Shown here: in pieces, positions 1 to 6,757 of the stretch
How positions within the stretch are numbered: position 1 is the first letter of the stretch
Layout of the letters: each line of letters begins with the position of its first letter
From: a bacterium
Lineage (GTDB): Bacteria > JACRDZ01 > JAJRWM01
NCBI GenBank assembly: GCA_024276815.1
Contig: JAJRWM010000163.1
Location: 1 to 6,757 of the forward strand
Length of the DNA: 6,757 nt
Reading direction: 5' to 3'
Position numbers and translations under genes: made by a program
The notes under the pieces: generated by a model
What the model was told of the DNA's origin: nothing
Database searches by the model: none
Seen by the model: only the letters and a program-made list of their open reading frames with translations

Positions 1-746
1 CTGAATTTATGAGCGGTTAAACCACCCATCTCAAGGAAATAGAGATAATCATCATCGTTTTCATTCGCCAGGAACATTCCCATTCCTTTCAGGAACTTAT
101 AATCGGAGAACCCCGCTAAAGCAAAAATTGTCCTGGAATTATCGAGGTTACAAGCGTAAATGCTTTCGTACCCAAAACACGACAACAATAAATTGTCGTC
201 TATGAAGCAGCCACTGTAAATATGCCTGGTACAATCAATAGGGGAAAGTGGCCTTATTCGTGGAGTCTTCTTTTCATACTTGATTTCTCCGACAAGAATT
301 TTATTCGCCCCCCAATCGAAAAGATAAACCCTCTCCTCTTTGATTAAAAGATCCGTGAGCATTATTGGTTCACCGCAAAAGGCTTCACAAATAAAACCAC
401 CCGCGGGATTAAACACCTGTAAGCGACGGTTACCACTATCGTTGACAAACAGGTTACCGTGGCTGTCAAGCTTAATGCCGGTTGGCTTGCTTAACTGCCC
501 GGGCTCCGTCCCAGGGCGACCAATAAATCTCAGGGGGGCGCCATTGTTTCGCATAACCTGTATCCGGTGGTTCAGCCGCTCGCTGATATAAAGCTGGTCG
601 TTTGGCCCAAGCGCGATCCCCCAAGGCCCACCCAGTTGCCCTTCGTTATTGCCGGGTTCACCAAAAGAACAGACATATTTACCCGAAGTTTCATATTTAT
701 TAATGTTATTCTGGCTTATATTCGTGATGTAGACATAGTCCTTTTC
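1..746 (-). repeat. C-terminal NHL blade array, running to the window edge
   Basis: Blades in the leftmost open frame lie near residues 438-464, 476-512, 525-560, 563-592, 611-647 and 655-685 (counting from 2057). The second and third are canonical (SERLNHRIQV, NDSGNRRLQV) with the usual GQLSKPTGI linker. The later three keep the strand pattern but lose the NHR motif. A six-bladed propeller would be nearly complete at the edge, so the missing 3' part is probably short unless another domain follows. Confidence 0.75.
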
Positions 747-2021
747 TGAGGCGCCGCCATTTAGATATTCAACCATTTTGCTTTTATCCGGCTTTTCAAA
801 CGTGGTAACCGGTTCGAGCAAATATTCCAACTCACCAGGCAAGGAGTAACGCTTTTTTATTAAATACTGGTTTGAAGGATTGAGCCGGTAAATGTTCTTT
901 AAGTAAACAGGATCACCGCTGGAGTGATGAAGCCTGGTAAATATTTCCTCTTTTTGATTATCTATGGCCCGGTGTAACCAATCAGCGTAGATTACAAACT
1001 GGGGACGGATCTTGTTAACTTCGGCTTTTTCCCATAAAAAAAGATATTTTTCCATGGCTTTTTTCTGGCGCTTGGCAATCATTAACGAACTGCTTAAAAT
1101 CGTCAGTTTCTCGCCATTGCGGATAAAGTCGTCATTAATTATTTGCCACTTCCCATTCAGCTCTTTATACCAACCCTCGATTTCGTTCAGGATTTCAGCG
1201 GCATTCGGAATATGTGCCATTGATGAATCCAATGTTCTGAATAATCGATGCCACAATAATATGTTTAAACGAATCCCTTCCGTGAGTTTATTCTTAAGCA
1301 AGGTCCACTGCCAGGCGGTACCGGTCTTCTTGTCCTTCAGCGCGTAGTATTTTTTTTGATTTAAGAGGGGGTTGACATCCATCTCCAGCAAGCCCATCAT
1401 CTCGGCGGCCTTTTTTTCCTGTTCTAAGTAACCGGCGAACGCCTGTTTCTCCAGCTCGATTAGCGCGTTGGCAAATCCCCTGATATTTTTCAGGTAAGTA
1501 TTATCAATATTGAGCGAAGCGGTCTTTAGTTGATTGAGTTGAGCCGCCCACAGTTTTTTAGTTTCTTCATCACGGTTAATCAGGATATCCAAGATGAGCT
1601 TTGAGGTGAACTTTTCTTCCCTCTCCGGGCTAATGGTTCTCAGATTTTCAAGAAATCGCGGCAGGTCTCTTGAGAAAGACGGATGTAAACGCCAGAACTG
1701 GACAAAAATGTCGTCAGCGGTGAAAATACATTTAGACCCCCGGTTTTTTTCGCAGACAGATAAATAAGCGTCTGCCAACCGATGCCATTTTTCCAGCAAG
1801 CTCCGGATTTGTTGGCTATCGGCGTCAAACAGCCGCTCAGTTTTCTTGAACACAAGGGCTTGCTTGCTGTTGTTCGCGTTCCCGGCGGCCAGCAGTTTCT
1901 CCAAATCAACCAGGCACCCCTTTTTCTTTGTCCGGAAGACAACCAATCGGTTGCTGATACCCAAAAGCTCGTTTTCCAGATTGTTTCCCGCTTCGGATAA
2001 ATTCTCTCCCTCGTTTACCAA
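1..2021 (-). CDS. Helical plus C-terminal NHL-propeller protein, or the 3' half of the preceding gene (partial, start uncertain)
   Basis: The frame is open from 2057, directly after the TAA of the preceding gene, to the left edge: 685 codons without a stop, so the 3' end is missing. Counting from 2057, residues 1-430 are alpha-helical and rich in K, E and L, with no recognised family. Residues about 438-685 form a second NHL-type propeller, with blades such as QLYISERLNHRIQVMRNNG (about 488-506) and LFVNDSGNRRLQVFNPAGG (about 536-554), then more divergent blades. The first ATG is at 1400, inside a helix at codon 220. The coordinates use the earliest plausible non-ATG start, TTG at 2021, but no Shine-Dalgarno precedes it; TTGs at 1964 and 1904 are alternatives. 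Because it continues the upstream frame, it may instead be the second half of one protein split by a nonsense codon. That the frame encodes protein is clear from the NHL blades; how it is translated is not. Confidence 0.7.
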   Translation of the reverse strand, partial: MVNEGENLSEAGNNLENELLGISNRLVVFRTKKKGCLVDLEKLLAAGNANNSKQALVFKKTERLFDADSQQIRSLLEKWHRLADAYLSVCEKNRGSKCIFTADDIFVQFWRLHPSFSRDLPRFLENLRTISPEREEKFTSKLILDILINRDEETKKLWAAQLNQLKTASLNIDNTYLKNIRGFANALIELEKQAFAGYLEQEKKAAEMMGLLEMDVNPLLNQKKYYALKDKKTGTAWQWTLLKNKLTEGIRLNILLWHRLFRTLDSSMAHIPNAAEILNEIEGWYKELNGKWQIINDDFIRNGEKLTILSSSLMIAKRQKKAMEKYLFLWEKAEVNKIRPQFVIYADWLHRAIDNQKEEIFTRLHHSSGDPVYLKNIYRLNPSNQYLIKKRYSLPGELEYLLEPVTTFEKPDKSKMVEYLNGGASEKDYVYITNISQNNINKYETSGKYVCSFGEPGNNEGQLGGPWGIALGPNDQLYISERLNHRIQVMRNNGAPLRFIGRPGTEPGQLSKPTGIKLDSHGNLFVNDSGNRRLQVFNPAGGFICEAFCGEPIMLTDLLIKEERVYLFDWGANKILVGEIKYEKKTPRIRPLSPIDCTRHIYSGCFIDDNLLLSCFGYESIYACNLDNSRTIFALAGFSDYKFLKGMGMFLANENDDDYLYFLEMGGLTAHKF

Positions 2022-2057
2022 CTCGATTAAATATTTTATTTTGATTGCTTGTTGCGC

Positions 2058-2060
2058 TTA
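2058..2060 (-). other. In-frame TAA separating two open frames that continue each other
   Basis: The TAA ending the NHL gene is followed in the same frame by GCG CAA CAA GCA ATC AAA and 679 further sense codons. The residues on both sides (ISGLNDNL, then AQQAIKIKYLIELVNEG) read as continuous amphipathic helix. One substitution, such as CAA to TAA, would create this stop. The following base gives TAAG, and I see no recognised readthrough signal next to it. It could be a true terminator between two genes, a nonsense mutation or an assembly or sequencing error. Confidence 0.6.
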
Positions 2061-4628
2061 AAGGTTATCGTTCAATCCCGAAATAGCGGTGGCCAACAGG
2101 TTCCAGCCGTTTCGGGCCGCTTCCAGGTACAGGTTGGTGCCCGGCCTGACGTAGCCCCACCGTTCAACTTCCTGCTCGCTGACATACTCCCACTTGGCCA
2201 GTTCGTTAACGGCTTCCTCACGCTTTTTATACATAAGGTCAAGATGTTGTTCCGTTGTTTTTTCCCAGGCCGGCTCGTTAATGCCGCTGAGCCTGGCCAG
2301 GAGTTCTTCCCGCTCAGCCGCGGAAAGGGTCAACAGAAAAGCGGCGGAATCTTCCTCGATTTTCAGGTAAAAAGCAAACAGCCTGTTGACCCAGAAATCA
2401 GCCTGCTGGTAAAAACACCTGGACAATTGAAGCGCCCAGTCGGTTAAGGAAGCCTGCCGTTTAGCCAGGATAATGTCCCGCTTTTTCTCTTTTTTAGTGA
2501 TTTTAATGGTGTTCTTTAACTGCGCGCTTCTTTTTAAGCCGTCGAGGTGATGGCTGTAATTACTCAGCATCCGGCCCTGCCAGTGCTCAACCAACTTGAC
2601 CAGAGAGAGCTTGACTCGTTCGAGTTCAATGTAAGTGTCGGAATCAGGCTTCAGCCTTTCCTCCGCCGTTATTTTGTTGGTTAATAACTGGACGATCAAC
2701 AAGGGCCGCTCAGGAGAGAAGGGCGGCTCCAGTTGTTTTACCAGGCTGGCAATCGCTCGCGGCAATTCACTCTCCGGTAAAGGCGAAACCTTCAGCCAGT
2801 CTTTAAGCAGCGCGAACTTGCTCAGCAATTTTGCCAACTCTTGAGGTTCCTGGCTGAAATAACAGCAGAGCCGCCCAAAGTTCGCCAGAATGGATTCCTG
2901 GATATCAGCAGCGATCGTCGGGGCGGAAGAAGCCCGGAAAATTGTCGCGAGGCTGTCAATTATCAAACAGCAAATCTTGCCTCTGACAGCGTTTACCGCA
3001 CGCTCGTTGGTAATCTGCCGCCGGGCCAGGTAGATGTCGGACCAGGCGATAGCGGCGCCTTTCTGGGTAAACTTTTTTTCCCAGTTAACCAGGGTGTCCA
3101 AATAATAGCGCCGGCATAATTGTGACCAGTCGTCCAGCAGTTCAGCCAGATACCCGGCCAGCGGGCCGCCAAGCCGATTCATTAGCTCCGAGAGAACGTC
3201 AGGGTTGATACGCTGAGTTATCTTGCTGAGCAAAAGCCAGGTCTCTTCAATTTCAACGGCTGTTTCCCTGATTTTCATCGCTAGTTGACGGGAGCGTTGT
3301 GTCAGCAACTCCTGCTCCGCGACTAAAGAGTCCGTCGCCGCTTTTTGGCTTAATGTTTCCTGTTCGTAAGTCGCTCTTGTTTGCGCCAGTTCCCGGTTGA
3401 GGACAAGCGCCTCCCGATAATAGTCAGCCATTTGAGATATCAGGGCTTTACTGGCAACTATTATCTTTTGCGTAAGAACCGGCAGGTGCTTTTTCACTTC
3501 CCGCTCATCAGGGAACTTCGTCAGATAATTCAAATAGTGATAGTAACCCGGCAGATAATCAGGCGAGCCGTTAATCAGCTTCTGATAAATTCTTTTTGCT
3601 TCGTCATAATCCCCGGTTGTTTCCAGATGAAGAGCGTATTTTTGTAAAGCAAGCGGTTCCGCGGCTGGTTGGCCGGTCAGCGACGGATAAACTTGTTTCG
3701 GGGTAGCTTCGCTCAAGCGGAACAGGAGAATGCGGTGATTAAAGCTGTCGCACAAATAAAGCTGGTCCTCACAAAACAATAATCCGCCCGGGAAGCGGAG
3801 CGAACCTTCGGCCCCGGGAAGCTGTTTCCAGTTATTGACAAGGACCCCTTCGGGGGTAAGCTGTTTCAGGCTGTGCTCCTGCCCGCTGTCAGTTAAAAAA
3901 ATGAATCCTTGCCGGCTGGTGATAATTGAATCGACCCGGGTGTTTTGGGGTAGCGGAAGATAGGCCACAAAATAACCGTCAGCCGTTGTCACCGCGATGC
4001 GCTGATTATTGGGGTCGGCGATTAAGATCAGTCCGTCACGAGCGACGGAGACAGACCCGGGGAACTCAAAATGGACCTCGCCCTGATATATTGTATTTTC
4101 TAAAGCAGGACGAGTTAATTTGCTCAGATTAAAAGCTTTTTCTTCCGAGAGCGAGGAGCGGGAGCCGAAAGTTTTAATCAGCTTTCCCTCGCCGCTGGTT
4201 TTTACGATCCGGTGATTGCCGCTGTCAACGATAACCAACGCGCCGTCGTCCAGGACCGCGACATCAGCCGGTTCATTAAGCGACCAGGAACCCCCGCCTT
4301 TTATTGCCAGTATAAACTGACCTTCCGCGGTTAACTTCTGGACTCGATGGTTGCCGCTGTCAGCGACCAAGATATTACCTGAGGTGTCAACGGCTAACCC
4401 CTTGGGATAAATAAATTCTCCGTAGCTTTTGCCGTTTCGGCCGATCACTCGCAGGAACTTACCGTTCGAGGACAGCTCAACCAGCCGGTGATTCATCTCG
4501 TCGCAGACAATGAAATGCTCATTGGCCAGCTTGATAACGCTCGCGGGACAGAGCGGGGGATTGCTGACAGACAGATCTATTTCTTTTATTAATTCCAGCG
4601 AAACGCGCTGGTCTGTTTTCAAGGTCAT
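2058..4628 (-). CDS. NHL-repeat beta-propeller protein with TPR-like and coiled-coil helical region
   Basis: This 856-residue protein has no signal peptide or membrane helix, so it is probably cytoplasmic. Residues about 30-304 hold six NHL-type blades with signatures such as DEMNHRLVELSSNGKF, ADSGNHRVQKLTAEGQF, VDSGNHRIVKTSGEGKL and CDSFNHRILLFRL, consistent with a six-bladed propeller. Such propellers usually bind proteins or other ligands and show no catalytic signature here. Residues about 327-375 (LETTGDYDEAKRIYQKL) look like a TPR hairpin. Residues about 400-468 form a probable coiled coil, and the rest to 856 is charged and alpha-helical, with no family I recognise. The ATG shares one base with the Maf stop (TGATG) and is preceded by AAGGTGAT, a good Shine-Dalgarno match inside the Maf gene, so translation is probably coupled. 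The frame stays open after the TAA for the whole rest of the window, so the true protein may be longer. NHL identity is well supported; the cellular role is unknown. Confidence 0.88.
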   Translation of the reverse strand: MTLKTDQRVSLELIKEIDLSVSNPPLCPASVIKLANEHFIVCDEMNHRLVELSSNGKFLRVIGRNGKSYGEFIYPKGLAVDTSGNILVADSGNHRVQKLTAEGQFILAIKGGGSWSLNEPADVAVLDDGALVIVDSGNHRIVKTSGEGKLIKTFGSRSSLSEEKAFNLSKLTRPALENTIYQGEVHFEFPGSVSVARDGLILIADPNNQRIAVTTADGYFVAYLPLPQNTRVDSIITSRQGFIFLTDSGQEHSLKQLTPEGVLVNNWKQLPGAEGSLRFPGGLLFCEDQLYLCDSFNHRILLFRLSEATPKQVYPSLTGQPAAEPLALQKYALHLETTGDYDEAKRIYQKLINGSPDYLPGYYHYLNYLTKFPDEREVKKHLPVLTQKIIVASKALISQMADYYREALVLNRELAQTRATYEQETLSQKAATDSLVAEQELLTQRSRQLAMKIRETAVEIEETWLLLSKITQRINPDVLSELMNRLGGPLAGYLAELLDDWSQLCRRYYLDTLVNWEKKFTQKGAAIAWSDIYLARRQITNERAVNAVRGKICCLIIDSLATIFRASSAPTIAADIQESILANFGRLCCYFSQEPQELAKLLSKFALLKDWLKVSPLPESELPRAIASLVKQLEPPFSPERPLLIVQLLTNKITAEERLKPDSDTYIELERVKLSLVKLVEHWQGRMLSNYSHHLDGLKRSAQLKNTIKITKKEKKRDIILAKRQASLTDWALQLSRCFYQQADFWVNRLFAFYLKIEEDSAAFLLTLSAAEREELLARLSGINEPAWEKTTEQHLDLMYKKREEAVNELAKWEYVSEQEVERWGYVRPGTNLYLEAARNGWNLLATAISGLNDNL
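3717..4541 (-). repeat. N-terminal NHL blade array (six blades)
   Basis: Six degenerate blades of about 35-70 residues each (spacers included) follow the pattern P-x-G/D-hydrophobic-x-V-x(4)-G-x-hydrophobic-x-V-x-D-S-x-N-H-R-hydrophobic. They fall near residues 30-62, 75-110, 120-154, 190-224, 232-266 and 280-304. At the DNA level the second and third blades still share the run TTGCCGCTGTCA (plus-strand sense, about 4216 and 4350), which encodes the DSGN core. Blade 5 (DSGQEHSLKQL) has lost the NHR triad. An insertion of about 35 residues lies between blades 3 and 4. Confidence 0.85.
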
Positions 4629-4646
4629 CAGGAGACCATCACCTTT
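4626..4646 (-). promoter_or_regulatory. Coupled stop/start with internal ribosome binding site
   Basis: The Maf stop and the NHL start share one base in TGATG. AAGGTGAT, a strong match to the anti-Shine-Dalgarno complement, lies about nine bases upstream of the ATG, within the last Maf codons (K-V-M-V-S). This fixes the NHL start and indicates co-translation of the two products. Confidence 0.8.
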
Positions 4647-6502
4647 CCCAAAGCCGCTTCAAAGTTGGGGCGCATAAAATCAACCGCCTTGATAACGCTT
4701 TGATAAAAATCATGATAATTTTTGCTGGCTTTTTCCAGGATTTCCGGGGAAGCGGCATTGCCCTCGATCGAAGACTGGAAACGCAGGAAACGATAGCGTC
4801 CCTTTTGGTTTGCCATGATTAGAAAGGGCGTCAAATCTTTCTGTTGATTGATAAAATCGATGATTTTGTTCATGTTTTGATAAACCGGCTGGCTTTTTTC
4901 CAGATCATCTTTCAATTTACCCAGTTGAACGGCTAACTTTAATCCCGATTGACAGCGCTCCTTAACTTCAGCCATTTCACTCAAAACCTGATTCAAGGCG
5001 GCGGCCAGCGGCTCTTTTTCGGGCGGCGCGTTTTTCTCATAACATTCAGCCAGAACGGCCGGGACATCCAGCGGCTCACGGCAAAAACGATAAACGGCTT
5101 CTTTCAGGCTGATCACCCCAAGCCCCTTCGCCTCCAAGACTCCGCCCTCCGTCGCGTTGTAACAACGTGCCCGGGTTTTCTTTACTTCTTCCTCAAACCA
5201 TTTGCGGTAGGCGTACAACTGCTGGTTGGTCACCACGCTTTTACCATCAATACCGGTAGCCTCCCGGGTTTTGTCGATGGTGATAAAACCTTCATGGATA
5301 TCCTCAAGGGGAGCGAATCGCTCATAGTCATAGAGCCAGGTCTTTTCCCAGTGGGTATTATGACAATATTTGCGGTTGCCGGAAAAGGAAAGGTCCTGCC
5401 CCACCATGATTATCGGATCGCAACCCAGTTTTCTGGCCAGGTCGAATCCCATGGTCGAAATGGAACCCCAGGCCTGCAAAAAACCGGGGTCGCCGACAAA
5501 CCGGGTAAGCCATTCCATCATGACATCCCTGAAGGTGGTGATAAATTTTCGTCCCCGGTAATTATGAATAATCGCCGGGTAGGTCATCGGCTCGGCGATC
5601 AGGTAGGTTTCGCTGGCGTCAACGCCGACCAGATGCTGATAATTGTCTTCCAGCGGGTCGGCCGCGATTACGATATGCGGCTTGATATCATTGGCGAGCA
5701 AGGTTTTAAACGCCGTTTCGACGCAGATCAGGACGGCCCGGTCGCCAATCCCTTTAAGGAGATGAATGTTTTTGTCCAGTGACGGCCCGGCGGAGATCAG
5801 GAATCCGGGCTTGCCGGTAAATTTATTAAAGATACTTTTTACCGGCGGGTTTTTTAAAATTTCGTCCAGGTTGTCCAGAGTGTTCATCTGGTAATCGGCC
5901 CCTGAAAGCATCAGCGTCAGGAGGTTGCCGCCGGTGCGGACAAAAATACCCCGGACCGCTTCGGCGAGTGGGGAAAAGTACTCGGCCATGATTTGTTTTG
6001 AAATAGGATGCTCGATAATCGCGACTTCCCTGAGGCTGCTGAAGTCGATAATCCTGGTTAACTGATTGGTAATATTGTCAATTGGTGCACAGATAAAGAA
6101 ATAGATATCGGGCGACTTGATAAATTTTTCCAGGTCAAAAAGCTCCAGGGCCAGCTTGAAAAACGCCAGTTGAGGCTCGATCACCACAATTTTTTTCTGC
6201 CAGCCCACTTTTTTGACCAGTTCAAACAGCGGGTATCCCAGGCCCATGCCCATCAAGATAAAAAAGTTGGCTTGTTCGGCGCCGGCCTGGCGATTTACCA
6301 GAGTGGCCGCCTCTTTAAGCGGGTCGTACTTGCTGTGGATGAGTTGGGAATGCTCCGCCAGCTTGATCCGCATGGTCGGCAGACCGTTTTTGGCGGGAAA
6401 GACCTCAACATTCTTGATCTTGATCTGCCCCAGCTTGGCGGCCAGCTTGACATACCTCTCCTGTGAAGCTAGCGCCTGGTGGTTTTTCTCGTAAAATGTC
6501 AT
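4628..6502 (-). CDS. Maf-family (DUF115/MptE-like) motility-associated glycosyltransferase-type protein
   Basis: The product is 624 residues, a usual length for motility-associated factor (Maf) proteins. Members of this family transfer pseudaminic or legionaminic acid to flagellin in the cytoplasm before export. Numbering from the chosen ATG, the N-terminal domain carries GMGLGY near residues 85-90 and VVIEPQ near 106-111. The central Rossmann-like DUF115 core carries ISAGPSLDKN (about 236-245), IAADP (about 279-283), WGSISTMGFDLARKLGCDP (about 345-363) and MVGQDLSFSG (about 366-375). NATEGG follows at about 449-454, then a helical C-terminal domain. No signal peptide or membrane segment is seen. 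The start at 6502 is preferred because MTFYEKNHQALA resembles family N-termini. A 34-residue extension to a TTG at 6604 is possible, but it covers the predicted 5' UTR and looks non-coding. The stop overlaps the next gene by one base. Family assignment is firm; the donor sugar and acceptor are inferred only from the family. Confidence 0.93.
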   Translation of the reverse strand: MTFYEKNHQALASQERYVKLAAKLGQIKIKNVEVFPAKNGLPTMRIKLAEHSQLIHSKYDPLKEAATLVNRQAGAEQANFFILMGMGLGYPLFELVKKVGWQKKIVVIEPQLAFFKLALELFDLEKFIKSPDIYFFICAPIDNITNQLTRIIDFSSLREVAIIEHPISKQIMAEYFSPLAEAVRGIFVRTGGNLLTLMLSGADYQMNTLDNLDEILKNPPVKSIFNKFTGKPGFLISAGPSLDKNIHLLKGIGDRAVLICVETAFKTLLANDIKPHIVIAADPLEDNYQHLVGVDASETYLIAEPMTYPAIIHNYRGRKFITTFRDVMMEWLTRFVGDPGFLQAWGSISTMGFDLARKLGCDPIIMVGQDLSFSGNRKYCHNTHWEKTWLYDYERFAPLEDIHEGFITIDKTREATGIDGKSVVTNQQLYAYRKWFEEEVKKTRARCYNATEGGVLEAKGLGVISLKEAVYRFCREPLDVPAVLAECYEKNAPPEKEPLAAALNQVLSEMAEVKERCQSGLKLAVQLGKLKDDLEKSQPVYQNMNKIIDFINQQKDLTPFLIMANQKGRYRFLRFQSSIEGNAASPEILEKASKNYHDFYQSVIKAVDFMRPNFEAALGKVMVS

Positions 6503-6570
6503 CCGTTGATTCCCATCTTTGAATAGAAAAAACTTATCATATTTCAAGCGATACCGCAATGAACTATCGT

Positions 6571-6597
6571 TTGCCCCAGGAGCGTGATCCAGGGCAA
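6571..6597 (-). promoter_or_regulatory. Stem-loop in the predicted 5' leader
   Basis: TTGCCCTGG (6597-6589) can pair with CTGGGGCAA (6579-6571) around a nine-base loop. This gives nine pairs, two of them G-U wobble. No T-run follows, so it is not an intrinsic terminator. It lies within the predicted transcribed leader and could affect mRNA stability or protein binding. I recognise no known riboswitch or leader family. Confidence 0.4.
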
Positions 6598-6618
6598 CAG
6601 GCAAACTCCAAACAGAAC

Positions 6619-6647
6619 ATTATAGCAGTTATTAATCATAATGTTAC
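6619..6647 (-). promoter_or_regulatory. Extended -10 SigA-type promoter for the Maf operon
   Basis: Reading leftward, GTAACA at 6647-6642 matches the -35 consensus at four of six positions. A 17-base spacer follows, then a perfect TATAAT at 6624-6619, preceded by TGC (6627-6625) as an extended -10 element. Transcription would start near 6612, giving a leader of about 110 bases before the ATG at 6502. The spacing and the match make this a good candidate for the promoter of the genes to its left. Other promoters beyond the right edge cannot be excluded. Confidence 0.65.
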
Positions 6648-6757
6648 ATGTTTGGGAACGCTTTGCCGATAAGTGAGGTATGCGGGGGATAAAACCAGAT
6701 ACCAAATTTAGTAGCGCTGCCGACATCGCTTCGATGTGTAAGCAGGAACGCTGTCCC

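Larger units (their letters stand above)
6503..6757. other. Upstream non-coding region
   Basis: About 255 bases without a supportable gene. They hold the promoter and the leader stem-loop described separately. At 6723-6737 there is a short perfect inverted repeat, ACATCG-CTT-CGATGT, with no T-run next to it. A 60-codon frame crosses the region on the minus strand, but it overlaps the promoter and lacks a ribosome binding site. No terminator of an upstream gene is visible. Confidence 0.6.

Noticed and set aside
1640-1942. 100-codon minus-strand frame shifted relative to the helical/NHL frame
   Set aside because: The frame carrying the downstream NHL blades is open through the same stretch and reads as a normal helical protein; this frame is rich in W, C, R and S without pattern.
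2058-2060. Programmed stop-codon readthrough at TAA
   Set aside because: TAA followed by G is an efficient stop and no known stimulatory sequence or obvious strong hairpin follows; it is kept only as a minor alternative in the main finding.
2049-2447. 132-codon plus-strand frame over the 3' end of the NHL gene
   Set aside because: It is antisense to a well-supported coding region and shows no domain or ribosome binding site.
4949-5782. 277-codon plus-strand open frame
   Set aside because: It lies entirely antisense to the conserved Maf core, has no recognisable motifs, and its composition is explained by the codon pattern of the opposite strand.
6499-6540. 13-residue leader peptide (MISFFYSKMGING) whose TGA overlaps the Maf ATG
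   Set aside because: The ATGA overlap is suggestive, but no ribosome binding site precedes it and there is no codon run typical of an attenuator; it is probably chance.
6571-6597. Intrinsic terminator
   Set aside because: The stem-loop is not followed by a T-run on the minus strand and sits between the promoter and the gene.
6503-6604. 34-residue N-terminal extension of the Maf protein from a TTG at 6604
   Set aside because: The extension does not resemble Maf N-termini, uses a weak start with GGAG only one base away, and would start almost at the predicted transcript 5' end.
6544-6726. 60-codon minus-strand frame upstream of the Maf gene
   Set aside because: It overlaps the predicted promoter and leader hairpin, lacks a Shine-Dalgarno sequence and resembles no known small protein.

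Overview
The window reads as one leftward (minus-strand) transcription unit of a flagellated bacterium. The first gene is a clear member of the Maf/MptE-like (DUF115) family, which modifies flagellin with nonulosonic acids. The GC content is moderate: about half in the Maf and NHL genes, lower in the leftmost 2 kb. The extended -10 promoter is SigA-like, and the gene pairing recalls anaerobic Firmicutes (Peptococcaceae or Syntrophomonadaceae type). That taxonomic guess is inference from style only; no marker gene is present.

From right to left: (1) 6503-6757 is a non-coding leader with an extended -10 promoter (TGC-TATAAT) and a 9-bp stem-loop in the predicted 5' UTR. (2) 6502-4628 encodes a 624-residue Maf-family protein with its diagnostic motifs (GMGLGY, GPSL, AADP, GSISTMGFDLA, VGQDL, NATEGG). 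(3) 4628-2058 overlaps the Maf stop by one base (TGATG). It encodes an 856-residue protein without a signal peptide: six NHL-type propeller blades, a TPR-like hairpin, a coiled coil and a long alpha-helical region. (4) 2057-1 is a 685-codon open frame that runs off the left edge. It is alpha-helical first and then has a second NHL propeller. It lies in exactly the same reading frame as gene 3, begins directly after that gene's TAA, and has no ATG for its first 219 codons.

The most unusual point is the junction at 2058-2060. Either one giant protein of more than 1,540 residues, with a beta-propeller at each end and a helical rod between, has been cut by a single stop codon (mutation, sequencing error or readthrough), or there are two separate genes, the second with a non-ATG start and no convincing ribosome binding site. 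Close coupling to a Maf gene suggests that the propeller protein or proteins work with flagellin glycosylation or another cytoplasmic surface-assembly step. No such role is established for the proteins here.

No tRNA, rRNA, CRISPR array, insertion sequence or intrinsic terminator was recognised. No gene was found on the plus strand; its open frames are antisense shadows.
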